IMG/VR virus record: IMGVR_UViG_3300036851_000117
Coordinates: 1 to 44,627 of that record
Reading direction: 5' to 3' (one strand)
DNA length: 44,627 nucleotides
Source: a virus
How positions within the stretch are numbered: the first letter of the stretch is position 1; each line of letters starts with the position of its first letter. Below are positions 24,229 through 31,066 of the stretch, one piece after another. Position numbers and translations under genes: made by a program. Below the pieces are notes generated by a model. The model had not been told where the DNA came from. It made no database searches and was given only the letters and a program-made list of their open reading frames with translations.

Positions 24229-24785
24229 GCAGAGCTATCGTGCTACGAATCACACTCGAGGCGTCAGCCAAGGCAGCAGCAGATCTCCTCGCGTACATTG
24301 AGGTCAACACCAATGAGGATGATGTGGGTGCAGTTACCATCGAGAGTGTGGAACCGCGAGGTCTTCCAGCAGCTTCGCTGCGGAGCGGACGCACAGGCGC
24401 GAAGCGCCAGAGCCGCCGCAGGACGGCGAGTCGGCAGGCTCCTGGTACACCTATAAGTACACCTACTGCGTTGAATCCATTTGTGGTTCAGGCAGTGGAG
24501 GGCAGTACACCAGGACACGGGCATGCTGAACGGTACGTGCCATCAGCGACAGCGACAGGGCGTAACCGTGTGGTGTACATGCTGACTAATCCAGCACCTG
24601 AGGATGCAGTCATCTTTGGCCAGCCACGCCAGATACTGGACCTGCTATCATCATACCCGGATGGTCTGTCAGCGAAGGAAGTGGAGACCATCTCTAGGCT
24701 GAAACAGAAGTCAGTGGAGAGTGCGCTGTACTCACTACGTACACAAGGTGTTGTACACAGTGTCAGCGTGGAAGACAACACATGA
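24225..24785 (+). CDS. Winged-helix-like DNA-binding protein with a basic linker
   Basis: 186 residues from the ATG at 24225. N-terminal alpha/beta part (AIVLRITLEASAKAAADLLA), an Arg-rich linker (residues 58-72, around SRRRTASRQ), and a C-terminal winged-helix-like region (ILDLLSSYPDGLSAKEVETI, then SRLKQKSVESALYSLRTQGV). The linker-coding DNA is very GC-rich with small palindromes and may be a recent insertion. Possible regulator. Confidence 0.6.
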   Translation: MSRAIVLRITLEASAKAAADLLAYIEVNTNEDDVGAVTIESVEPRGLPAASLRSGRTGAKRQSRRRTASRQAPGTPISTPTALNPFVVQAVEGSTPGHGHAERYVPSATATGRNRVVYMLTNPAPEDAVIFGQPRQILDLLSSYPDGLSAKEVETISRLKQKSVESALYSLRTQGVVHSVSVEDNT

Positions 24786-24958
24786 CTCCCGAGCATGTAG
24801 CAGCGACAGTGGAAGGCAGGCGGATGGCCAAGTTGTACCGCCTGACTGACCCACTGTGGAAGGCCATCGCATTAGGCCGAAAGCAGGAGGCAGCAAAACT
24901 CCAGCAGGATCTGGCCCAGCTTGTGGCGCGGGATCAGGTCAAACACGATAAACGATGA
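24782..24958 (+). CDS. 58-residue charged protein
   Basis: MTPEHVAATVEGRRMAKLYR then a basic helix (KQEAAKLQQDLAQLVARD). Helical, hydrophilic, probably DNA- or protein-binding. ATGA overlap with the winged-helix gene. Confidence 0.55.
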   Translation: MTPEHVAATVEGRRMAKLYRLTDPLWKAIALGRKQEAAKLQQDLAQLVARDQVKHDKR

Positions 24959-24990
24959 GGGGCAATTACGCCCACTCGTAGGAGGTCTGC

Positions 24991-25782
24991 GTGAGATATA
25001 AGTGTATCGTTCTATCACTCGTGGCGTTGTTGGCTGTCGCATGTTCGCAGGAACACAGCAGGACTACACCTCTTACTGGTCCAACACTGGCGGGATCAGG
25101 TGGGGGGTATCGGCCGCACTCGCTTGGTGCGGATCCATTCGTCGCATCTGGGCCATCTGGCTGTGTGGATGTCAGTACAGTCGCGCCAGTGGCACGCTGG
25201 GTTATCGAGAATGTGCCCAAGGATGCGAAGGTTGACAAGGCGTACCTCTTCGACGGCGGCACTCTGTGTAAGGTCGTGGACAACCTGTTGTTCCTGCGGA
25301 CGCAGAACAATCACCTGCGCTATTCGTGGGTCAATGACACCACATTGCAGGTGGAATATGACACAAGTACCTTCCAGTGTCGCGGGAGAGCACAGGTTGA
25401 CGTCAGCGTGAATGGGCGACTGCTGATTGGTGTGATCATTGTCAATTCGAATGCACCAATTTGCCTACCACCTACAGAGCCTCCTTCCCCGCCTCCTCCG
25501 CCGACATGCGCGACGGATATCACGTTGTGTGAGGTGCCTCCGCCGCCTTCATGCTTGACAGACCAGTCGCTGTGCCCACCTCCTCCCCCAACGTGCGAGA
25601 CAAATCCTGAGCTATGTATTCCTCCACCTCCTCCCCCGCCACCCGATGATGATGACGGGCATTGCAATCAGGGTGGTGGGAACGGGGGCGAAGGTTGCGA
25701 TCCAGGGGCTGACCCTGATCCAGCCAACGATGACGAAGATGATGACGATGAAGGTCCAGGGAACAACGGAGGTCCCAACTAA
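24991..25782 (+). CDS. Predicted lipoprotein with Cys/Pro repeats and an acidic tail
   Basis: 263 residues, GTG start with GGAGGT upstream. Signal peptide with lipobox LLAVAC (Cys 18), so it is probably lipid-anchored. After a soluble domain (residues 45-160) come three repeats of about 20 residues with pattern PPPP-x-C-x-T(D/N)-x2-LC, a Pro8 run, and a Gly/Asp/Glu-rich end (NDDEDDDDEGPGN). The ordered Cys pairs suggest disulfides outside the cell. A superinfection-exclusion or surface-binding role is possible. Confidence 0.7.
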   Translation: MRYKCIVLSLVALLAVACSQEHSRTTPLTGPTLAGSGGGYRPHSLGADPFVASGPSGCVDVSTVAPVARWVIENVPKDAKVDKAYLFDGGTLCKVVDNLLFLRTQNNHLRYSWVNDTTLQVEYDTSTFQCRGRAQVDVSVNGRLLIGVIIVNSNAPICLPPTEPPSPPPPPTCATDITLCEVPPPPSCLTDQSLCPPPPPTCETNPELCIPPPPPPPPDDDDGHCNQGGGNGGEGCDPGADPDPANDDEDDDDEGPGNNGGPN

Positions 25783-25810
25783 ATCAGGATGAACCAACAC
25801 CTGAACTGTG

Positions 25811-25833
25811 GGCCACGGGGTACACTCGTGGCC
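25811..25833 (+). terminator. Hairpin after the lipoprotein gene
   Basis: GGCCACG (25811-25817) pairs with CGTGGCC (25827-25833) across a 9-base loop. No T-run follows, so terminator activity is uncertain; it separates the lipoprotein unit from the first LPEGF cluster. Confidence 0.4.
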
Positions 25834-25860
25834 TATGGTTGAAGTAGTGGTTCACAAACC

Positions 25861-26142
25861 ATGCACGGCGATATGAACTACAACCTGACCAACAAAATCC
25901 CAGACTTTCCAGAGGATGCGATGTTCTTCAAAGAGGACGGGCACTGGAGGGTCACAAGGCCAGCGGACTCTGCGTTGAATGGGATGGCAAGATCCTGGCA
26001 TATCTACGCAGATGGCACAGTTCTACCGAACACCTTGACGTTTGAAGGCTACTGCATGGACCAGCTGGTAAGAGTACCAAGGGATGAGGCAATCAGCTCG
26101 ATTCATGCGCTGAACGCGATGCAGTTGCCTGAGGGATTCTGA
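25861..26142 (+). CDS. LPEGF-tail protein, type I
   Basis: 93 residues (or 89 from the ATG at 25873; no strong site decides). Core PEDAMFFKEDGHWRVTRPAD, then WHIYADG, GYCMDQL, and the invariant ending MQLPEGF. Its paralogue at 26570 shares the FFK, HW, P-D-S, IY-D, E-YC and EA positions. Its stop overlaps the ATG of the next gene (TGATG), and GAGGGA in its last codons serves as that gene's ribosome site. Confidence 0.75.
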   Translation: MHGDMNYNLTNKIPDFPEDAMFFKEDGHWRVTRPADSALNGMARSWHIYADGTVLPNTLTFEGYCMDQLVRVPRDEAISSIHALNAMQLPEGF

Positions 26143-26573
26143 TGAGGCTGCGTAAAGTAATCTCGGGTGGTCAAACTGGTGCCGACCAGCAAGGACTAAT
26201 TGAGGGTCGTGCGCTAGGCCTAGAGACTGGTGGCTGGGTGCCGAGGGGATGGCGGACTGAGGATGGATCTGCGCCCTGGCTGGCAACGTTTGGGTGTAAG
26301 GAACACCCATCCGGCAAGTACCCACCCCGCACCAGAGAGAACGTGAAGGACTCCGAGGCGACGTTGTGGTTTGGCAACAGCAACTCTCCAGGGTACTACT
26401 GCACGTGGGGTGCGGCAAAGAGTCTTGGTCGAGAGTTCATTGTGAACCCTGATGCCGACTACGTGCGAGCCATTGCTGATACCTTCGAGGTCATCAACAT
26501 CGCAGGGAATCGAGCCAGTACCAACCCTGATGTAGCCGGTCTTGTGAAAGCAGCGTTTGCTGTACTAAAGTGA
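26142..26573 (+). CDS. Molybdenum-carrier/SLOG-like protein
   Basis: 143 residues. N-terminal VISGGQTGADQQGLIEGRAL (residues 6-25), then GGWVPRGWRTEDG and YPPRTRENVKDSEATLWFG, match the putative molybdenum carrier family (MoCo_carrier, a Rossmann-like SLOG relative of YpsA). Members are thought to bind a small nucleotide-like ligand. It sits between two LPEGF paralogues and overlaps both. Ligand and role are unknown; phage SLOG proteins have been proposed as counter-defence factors, which here is only a guess. Confidence 0.75.
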   Translation: MRLRKVISGGQTGADQQGLIEGRALGLETGGWVPRGWRTEDGSAPWLATFGCKEHPSGKYPPRTRENVKDSEATLWFGNSNSPGYYCTWGAAKSLGREFIVNPDADYVRAIADTFEVINIAGNRASTNPDVAGLVKAAFAVLK

Positions 26574-26848
26574 CGGTTATCCGAACTCTCCCATTTGACC
26601 TCCCCGCCAACGTCAGGTTCTTCAAGTCTGTCCCAGACAACCACTGGATCATCACACAGCCTGACTCAATGAGGCCTAACGGCCATTGCTGGGAAATCTA
26701 CGGCGATAGCATCCGCTATTTCTCTAACACAACAGAAGAGGAATACTGCAACGATGGCACACTTGGCAGATTTAAATACACTGAGTACACGCGTGAGGCG
26801 GCACTGGGAATATTAGACCAAAACCAACGTTTACCAGAGGGATTCTGA
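26570..26848 (+). CDS. LPEGF-tail protein, type I
   Basis: 92 residues, GTG start overlapping the upstream stop. Matches the type I protein at 25861 (FFK...HW.IT.PDS...NG...WEIYGD; E-EYC; YTREAALGI). Ends QRLPEGF. The two type I copies differ at most positions yet share the exact tail. Confidence 0.75.
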   Translation: MTVIRTLPFDLPANVRFFKSVPDNHWIITQPDSMRPNGHCWEIYGDSIRYFSNTTEEEYCNDGTLGRFKYTEYTREAALGILDQNQRLPEGF

Positions 26849-27012
26849 TGAAGCTCAAACTGCAATGGATTGCAATCCCTGAGATTCTCTGGTCTGGTCG
26901 AGACTGTTGGATCGTGAATCGTGGATTCTGGCACGCGTACTGGCCAGTGTCGTATAGCACATATAGTATTCAACAGGCAAGCATGCCAGTGTTCTTCGCC
27001 AAGGAGGACTAG
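26848..27012 (+). CDS. 54-residue Trp-rich protein
   Basis: Starts MKLKLQWIAIPEILWSGRDC; five Trp in 54 residues. Overlaps the type I gene by TGATG, using the GAGGGA of the LPEGF codons as ribosome site. No LPEGF tail itself. Unknown. Confidence 0.55.
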   Translation: MKLKLQWIAIPEILWSGRDCWIVNRGFWHAYWPVSYSTYSIQQASMPVFFAKED

Positions 27013-27014
27013 GG

Positions 27015-27194
27015 ATGTGTGATGACCAACGGCACACGTGCTACTGCGGCAAGGCGTACCCCTGCACACTCCCCAACTGGGTCTGTCCCACTCGCAACGA
27101 GGATGAGGACCAGAACATGTGTGAGGAGTGCTTGGAGGCTGAAGCAGCGAGACAACAAGCCTGGGCGGATGATGGGGGTGCAGGACGTGAGTGA
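27015..27194 (+). CDS. 59-residue Cys-rich protein
   Basis: CYCGKAYPC near the N-terminus and CEECLEAEAARQQ later give a zinc-ribbon-like pattern, with a charged helix at the end. GGAGGACTAGGG precedes the start. Confidence 0.5.
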   Translation: MCDDQRHTCYCGKAYPCTLPNWVCPTRNEDEDQNMCEECLEAEAARQQAWADDGGAGRE

Positions 27195-27264
27195 AACGTG
27201 GGCACTCGTGCTTGCGCTAGCGGCATCATTGTTTCTACTATTCATGATAGGAGTGTGGCAATGA
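27187..27264 (+). CDS. 25-residue membrane peptide (start uncertain)
   Basis: Likely GTG start at 27187 (MSETWALVLALAASLFLLFM), nearly all hydrophobic; in-frame ATG starts at 27169 and 27172 are possible. One transmembrane helix, ends IGVWQ. Overlaps both neighbours. Confidence 0.4.
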   Translation: MSETWALVLALAASLFLLFMIGVWQ

Positions 27265-27512
27265 TACGACTGGTTTTTACCGATGGGCGCTTAACCCCTG
27301 AGCCTACACCTACTCCAGACCCTGCAGAACAATTACATGCATCAATCACCAGAGCAGAACGTGTTGCCAGAATGATGCGAATGCAGACAGACCTCCAGCT
27401 GATGCTGATAGACCCTGCGTTCACGCCTGGCTCGCGTGATATGCTGCGCCATATGCTGGAACTGTTGTCACACATGGAGTTGTCCTCTACTACTCCTATG
27501 AATAGGTGGTAA
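27261..27512 (+). CDS. Helical protein, unknown
   Basis: 83 residues. N-terminal TPEPTPTPDPAEQL linker, then a helical Met/Arg-rich region (RAERVARMMRMQTDLQLMLI) and MLELLSHMEL. Soluble, amphipathic. Overlaps the membrane peptide (ATGA). Confidence 0.55.
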   Translation: MIRLVFTDGRLTPEPTPTPDPAEQLHASITRAERVARMMRMQTDLQLMLIDPAFTPGSRDMLRHMLELLSHMELSSTTPMNRW

Positions 27513-27554
27513 TAGCGCTAGTGCTTTGACATTGGACGGGCGCAGAAATCGTGA

Positions 27555-27569
27555 CAGCCCGGAGGGCTG
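27555..27569 (+). other. Short hairpin in the gap before 27605
   Basis: CAGCCC (27555-27560), GGA loop, GGGCTG (27564-27569). The 92-base gap (27513-27604) also has a TTGACA at 27528 but no matching -10 box, so no promoter is claimed. Confidence 0.3.
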
Positions 27570-27604
27570 GCGAGATTTGTGCGACCAGCTAGTGCGATGA
27601 TATC

Positions 27605-27814
27605 ATGACCTGGACTACCGCAGACATCCTCGCCTGGCTGGATTCACTAGGCTCCACGCGTGAGCGTCAGGTGGGGATGGTGAGACACCTCATGGCGAAT
27701 GCTAACCGCGATAGGATGTCGAAGGAAGACCGTGTGATCTGTGCGAAGGCGTTGAGTCTATGTGAACAGGGCCAAGGGCCCGCAGGTGAGCGGCCAATGG
27801 CTAGCTCGCTATAA
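27605..27814 (+). CDS. Helical protein, unknown
   Basis: 69 residues, MTWTTADILAWLDSLGSTRE followed by a basic helical stretch (RHLMANANRDRMSKEDRVIC). Small soluble protein; no family assigned. Confidence 0.55.
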   Translation: MTWTTADILAWLDSLGSTRERQVGMVRHLMANANRDRMSKEDRVICAKALSLCEQGQGPAGERPMASSL

Positions 27815-27837
27815 CTCGGTCAGTGGTAGGAATTACG

Positions 27838-28290
27838 ATGAAGAAGCACAAGGCGAAGAAGAAGGCAAAGTACGCAGCTGGATGCGGGGTGAACCTGCCG
27901 GATCTGCGAACAATCAAGGTGACACAACGTCACATTGATGATGGGATACCAGGGGATTCGGACTCCTGCGCCATCGCATTAGCCGTGAAGGACGTGCTGG
28001 ATGCGGCGGGGATCGAATACACTGAAGTGAGCGTTGGTGCATCCGACGACTCACACTTCGACTGCGATATTCCAATCAGCACACCAGTCGTCGTGAACGG
28101 CAAGGCGGTCGAGAGCATCGACCGTACCGCTCAGGTCCATGTCGAGCTGAACCTTGGCAAGAAGGCCGACAAGTTCATCTCGAAGTTCGATGAGGATGAA
28201 TGCGACGTGGACGGTGAGCCGTTGCCACGTAAGGGCGTCAAACCAACATCGTTCAAGTCCAAGCCTGCTGTCAGCGTTGAACTGGGGTAG
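27838..28290 (+). CDS. Small phage protein with an I-x-V-T-x2-H-I-x2-G motif
   Basis: 150 residues from ATG at 27838 (AGGA upstream). A Lys-rich start (KKHKAKKKAK) precedes TIKVTQRHIDDGIPGDSDSC, then A-x-A-LAVKDVLDAAG. I recognise the V-T-x-x-H-I-x-x-G-x-P...C-x-x-A motif from small conserved phage proteins of unknown function. Ends VSVELG. Confidence 0.65.
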   Translation: MKKHKAKKKAKYAAGCGVNLPDLRTIKVTQRHIDDGIPGDSDSCAIALAVKDVLDAAGIEYTEVSVGASDDSHFDCDIPISTPVVVNGKAVESIDRTAQVHVELNLGKKADKFISKFDEDECDVDGEPLPRKGVKPTSFKSKPAVSVELG

Positions 28291-28293
28291 GCG

Positions 28294-28659
28294 ATGCACG
28301 ACTGCGCGAAGCTCGTTGTGGTGATCCGACGTGATCTGCACCTGGGTAGAGACACGTTGGTCATCCAGGCATGCCATGCGGGATTGGGTGCGCTGGAGGA
28401 TATCACGCCTCTTGAGCTGGAGGAGTGGGAACGCAACGAGTATCAGACAGTCGTGCTGTTGTGCACTGGCGAGGGGGAACTGATGCGTCTGGAGGCTCTT
28501 GCGAGTCTGTTGGGCGTCAATTGCTACCTCGCGAAGGATGAGGGGGGGATCGCCATAGCGTTAGGTCTTGGGCCTAGCACCGAGCTGAGGCGTGTGACAG
28601 GCAGCCTACCGCTATGGTATCCCCAAGCGGATTCATCATCACACGTGGTGGTGCACTGA
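28294..28659 (+). CDS. PTH2-like peptidyl-tRNA hydrolase
   Basis: 121 residues. KLVVVIRRDLHLGRDTLVIQ with ACHAGLGA follows the PTH2 pattern (K-x-V-(L/V)-V-x-R-x-D-L-x-x-G-(K/R)-x-x-x-x-Q-x-x-H-A), with the basic and Asp positions kept. Such enzymes free tRNA from peptidyl-tRNA dropped by ribosomes; in phages they may help translation under stress. Whether it is active cannot be told from sequence. Confidence 0.7.
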   Translation: MHDCAKLVVVIRRDLHLGRDTLVIQACHAGLGALEDITPLELEEWERNEYQTVVLLCTGEGELMRLEALASLLGVNCYLAKDEGGIAIALGLGPSTELRRVTGSLPLWYPQADSSSHVVVH

Positions 28660-28934
28660 TGCCACGGGTGTGGAACAAACGTGACCCCAACTGCCCCAAG
28701 GATGCCGTGTATGTGGGTAGGCCCACGAAGTGGGGTAACCCATTCAAGGTTGCTGTTCATGGTAGGGATGCATGTATTGAGTTGTACAAATCATGGATCA
28801 ACGACCATGACTGTGCTGGATTCGTCATAGGTCGCTGGGCAAAGGAAGAGTTACGAGGCAAGGACTTGGTGTGTTGGTGTGCCCCACGCCCATGTCATGC
28901 TGATATACTGCTGCAGATCGCCAACGAGGACTGA
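28659..28934 (+). CDS. DUF4326-like protein
   Basis: 91 residues, overlapping the PTH2-like stop (TGATG). YVGRPTKWGNPF...ELYKSW...GRWAKEELRGKDLVCWCAPRPCHADIL is the characteristic order of the DUF4326 family (Y-V-G-R-x-T-x-W-G-N-P-F and C-W-C-x-P-x-x-C-H-x-D). Molecular function unknown; common in phage genomes. Confidence 0.8.
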   Translation: MPRVWNKRDPNCPKDAVYVGRPTKWGNPFKVAVHGRDACIELYKSWINDHDCAGFVIGRWAKEELRGKDLVCWCAPRPCHADILLQIANED

Positions 28935-29161
28935 TGTATATCCGCGCTAAGCTCAGAGCTATTGCAAACGATGTCAACGCAGGGATGTGGAAGACTGCGG
29001 AGGCTCGATTGCTGGGTAAGTCATGCGCTCAGATCTGGCGTGTCAGGCAGCAAGAGATGGGGAACTGTGGCGTATGTGGGCAGCCACGTCCTCCAGACCT
29101 AAAACTACGTTGTCGTCTCCACCAGGACAATTGGAACGCAATGACGAGAGGTAAACCGTGA
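28934..29161 (+). CDS. Small zinc-binding protein
   Basis: 75 residues. Helical N-terminus (IRAKLRAIANDVNAGMWKTA), then CGVCGQPR and RCRLHQDNW as a short zinc module. Overlaps both neighbours by a few bases. Confidence 0.55.
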   Translation: MYIRAKLRAIANDVNAGMWKTAEARLLGKSCAQIWRVRQQEMGNCGVCGQPRPPDLKLRCRLHQDNWNAMTRGKP

Positions 29162-29376
29162 CATTCCGCGCATGGATTTGTGAAAGATGCGGACGTGGAC
29201 AGAAGTTCCGTGAGAACGTCTGGGACTGCCCAGGTTGTGGTAAAGAAGGCTGCGACAACTGCTTCTGGATGTACGCACACTGTAAGCCATGCTGCAAGGG
29301 GAAGACAGAGGAGGAACTTCGACTGGCTGCCAATGCCAAAGGATTTGACTTTCAACCATTAGAGGAACCAGCATGA
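29158..29376 (+). CDS. Double zinc-ribbon protein
   Basis: 72 residues, GTG start. Cys pairs CERCGRG, CPGCGKEGC and CFWMYAHCKPCC give at least two zinc-binding clusters (10 Cys in 72 residues). Likely a protein or nucleic-acid adaptor. Confidence 0.6.
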   Translation: MTFRAWICERCGRGQKFRENVWDCPGCGKEGCDNCFWMYAHCKPCCKGKTEEELRLAANAKGFDFQPLEEPA

Positions 29377-29942
29377 ACATCACACAACCCAGCAGCCTGC
29401 TGACTGAGGGCGTCCCAGAAGATCGGTTGGAGACAGCCGAGCAACTCCAGCCAGGAAGGATCATCTCTGGTGCAGGCGCTCAACACGCATGGATGGTGCT
29501 AGATCGACAGGCTGGCGACACCGCTGGCTGGGTGCGACTGCGCCAGTTGATAAAAGGGGTACGCTCACACACGCACCAGTGGGTGAATCGTGGGGAAGGT
29601 GCCAAGGACTGCTCAGCATGTGGGCTCCGACTGCAGCGTGTCACGGACCTACTGCCAGTGACTACACCCAGGGCACGAGTGATTATCCCCCCAGCAGGTG
29701 TGCTGAACTTCATTGATCAGTACACGTTGTACGCAACGACATCTGGCGCAGTGATAAGCGTGCACATGCCTTTCATGTTGGGGCGTCCACGTGGCAAGGA
29801 ATGGTCATCGGCACTCCCAATCATTCCATGGTTGCGTCCGATTTGGTCATTGCCGGACGCGATGCGGGCGTGTCTGACTGAGCCTGTTGATGTAGCGGAA
29901 ACCACCGCCGAGGCTGAAGCTGCTGAGGATCCTGGATTCTAA
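29373..29942 (+). CDS. Beta-rich protein upstream of the ubiquitin-like module
   Basis: 189 residues: a long beta-rich domain with SACG (one CxxC only partly present) near residue 75, and an acidic Ala/Glu tail ending in EDPGF. The DPGF ending recalls, but does not match, the LPEGF tails of this phage. Overlaps the upstream zinc protein (ATGA); last gene before the ubiquitin-like gene. Confidence 0.55.
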   Translation: MNITQPSSLLTEGVPEDRLETAEQLQPGRIISGAGAQHAWMVLDRQAGDTAGWVRLRQLIKGVRSHTHQWVNRGEGAKDCSACGLRLQRVTDLLPVTTPRARVIIPPAGVLNFIDQYTLYATTSGAVISVHMPFMLGRPRGKEWSSALPIIPWLRPIWSLPDAMRACLTEPVDVAETTAEAEAAEDPGF

Positions 29943-29964
29943 ATTACGCTGAACAAATGCCCAC

Positions 29965-29981
29965 AGTACGCCATCCGTACT
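29965..29981 (+). other. Small hairpin upstream of the ubiquitin-like gene
   Basis: AGTACG (29965-29970) pairs with CGTACT (29976-29981) across a 5-base loop, in the 63-base gap before 30006. The gap ends in AAAGGAGGAAAA, a very strong ribosome site for the ubiquitin-like gene. Confidence 0.45.
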
Positions 29982-30005
29982 GATTGGGAGAAAGGAGGAA
30001 AAATC

Positions 30006-30203
30006 ATGGCTTCAGGACAGAAGGCTGTTTACGTCCCAGACCGCAGTACGCCGATGTACTTCGACGCGGGCCTGACGGTCGAAGAGATCAAGTCCGCGCT
30101 GGTGAGCACCGGCTACACGGCGGTGCAGAACAGCGAGGCGCGTATCTCGACGGATGGGCAGACGATTCGGTTCGAGCGAGTGACTGGCGGCAGCAAGGGC
30201 TAG
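30006..30203 (+). CDS. Ubiquitin-like protein, PRTRC system protein C-like
   Basis: 65 residues. The pattern AVYVPDRSTPMYFDAGLTVE then EIKSALVSTGYTAV, an ARISTDGQTIRFERV strand and the C-terminal TGGSKG matches the beta-grasp protein C of PRTRC cassettes, which end in a similar G-(T/S)-K-G. A GG pair lies at 61-62 with SKG after it, so a peptidase could expose a diglycine end. It has its own strong ribosome site and is flanked by hairpins. The homology is by pattern, not by search. Confidence 0.75.
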   Translation: MASGQKAVYVPDRSTPMYFDAGLTVEEIKSALVSTGYTAVQNSEARISTDGQTIRFERVTGGSKG

Positions 30204-30214
30204 TCCGGTGTTGA

Positions 30215-30233
30215 CAGAGAGCCAGCCTCTCTG
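30215..30233 (+). terminator. Hairpin just after the ubiquitin-like gene
   Basis: CAGAGAG (30215-30221) and CTCTCTG (30227-30233), 5-base loop. It is directly downstream of the stop. There is no T-run, so it may protect the short ubiquitin-like transcript's 3' end rather than stop transcription. Confidence 0.4.
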
Positions 30234-30274
30234 CATGACCTGACGAAACCTTGGTCCGTCTGAGGAGGGAAGAG

Positions 30275-30305
30275 GAAGATGTGGGGGGATGGCCTCCACA
30301 TCTTC
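30275..30305 (+). other. 10-bp perfect hairpin before the next gene
   Basis: GAAGATGTGG (30275-30284) pairs perfectly with CCACATCTTC (30296-30305), 11-base loop. It sits in the 127-base gap (30204-30330) after the ubiquitin-like gene and 25 bases before the start at 30331. Confidence 0.5.
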
Positions 30306-30330
30306 GAGGGGAGCAACCAAAGGAGGATGT

Positions 30331-30561
30331 ATGTGGTATCGAGCGTGTGTCATCACGAAAGACTCCAAAGGCGGTTTGTCAGGCCTCGCTGCTTACATCG
30401 GGAACTCTACGGAGGACTATAGCGAAGCGCTGGAGGCTGCAGAACGACACGTCAAGGTAGGCAATGCGAGTTCGGCGGCGGTGATCGCCATCGTGGCGGA
30501 TGTGGCCGTTCAACGCAACGTGACGACGGTAGAGGATGTGCACAAGCACGGGCGGGGATGA
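30331..30561 (+). CDS. Small protein in the ubiquitin-like module, unknown
   Basis: 76 residues from ATG at 30331 (AAAGGAGGATGT upstream). Alpha/beta, starting MWYRACVITKDSKGGLSGL, with an Ala/Val-rich hydrophobic strand (SSAAVIAIVADVAVQ). Not a known PRTRC component by sight; it may be specific to this phage. Confidence 0.6.
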   Translation: MWYRACVITKDSKGGLSGLAAYIGNSTEDYSEALEAAERHVKVGNASSAAVIAIVADVAVQRNVTTVEDVHKHGRG

Positions 30562-30570
30562 GGTGATCCG

Positions 30571-30786
30571 ATGATTGAAATTATCACTCAAGACCCATGG
30601 GCGAAGGTGCTCACGTTGCAGAAGGACGCGCTGGCTGACGAGATGGACATCACGCCTGGCATGACACTTGGGAGCGTGACTATCCCCAGGCTGCTGCGGA
30701 TGTCGGATCGATACCCGCCTGCTGGGTCAGTACATGCAGTGACTCCGTTTGAGGAGGTCGGGTATGGCGCAGAGTTCTACTACTAA
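30571..30786 (+). CDS. Small protein in the ubiquitin-like module, unknown
   Basis: 71 residues, MIEIITQDPWAKVLTLQKDA, ending GYGAEFYY. GAGGTGATCCG precedes the start; it overlaps the next gene by 23 bases, whose ribosome site (GAGGAGGT) lies inside it. Confidence 0.55.
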   Translation: MIEIITQDPWAKVLTLQKDALADEMDITPGMTLGSVTIPRLLRMSDRYPPAGSVHAVTPFEEVGYGAEFYY

Positions 30787-31057
30787 TCCACTTCCATCCG
30801 CAACTGGCGTCATCGTCCAGTCAGAAGCGTGGGGATATCTTCCGCTTTCGCCCACACACGCAGGTGTCCAGGCTGCACTCACACACCTGCATCGTGTAGA
30901 TGTGGTGGACTGGGACATGCTGGCGGAGATTGCCCACCTGGCTGGAGACACGGCTAACAATCTGGTGATCGTTGGTGGACCTGAGGTCCAGGAGATCCTC
31001 TCTGCGGTGAGGGAGGCGCTGGTGATCGCTGCAGTGGCGCGTGAGCGTAGACGTTAG
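30764..31057 (+). CDS. Small helical protein in the ubiquitin-like module, unknown
   Basis: 97 residues from ATG at 30764. Ser/Thr-rich start, then helices (VDVVDWDMLAEIAHLAGDTA; EVQEILSAVREALVIAAVAR). It precedes the E2-like gene by 9 bases. Unknown. Confidence 0.55.
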   Translation: MAQSSTTNPLPSATGVIVQSEAWGYLPLSPTHAGVQAALTHLHRVDVVDWDMLAEIAHLAGDTANNLVIVGGPEVQEILSAVREALVIAAVARERRR

Positions 31058-31066
31058 GAGAAAACG

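Noticed and set aside
27528-27555. Promoter before 27605
   Set aside because: TTGACA is present but no -10-like hexamer lies at 16-18 bases.
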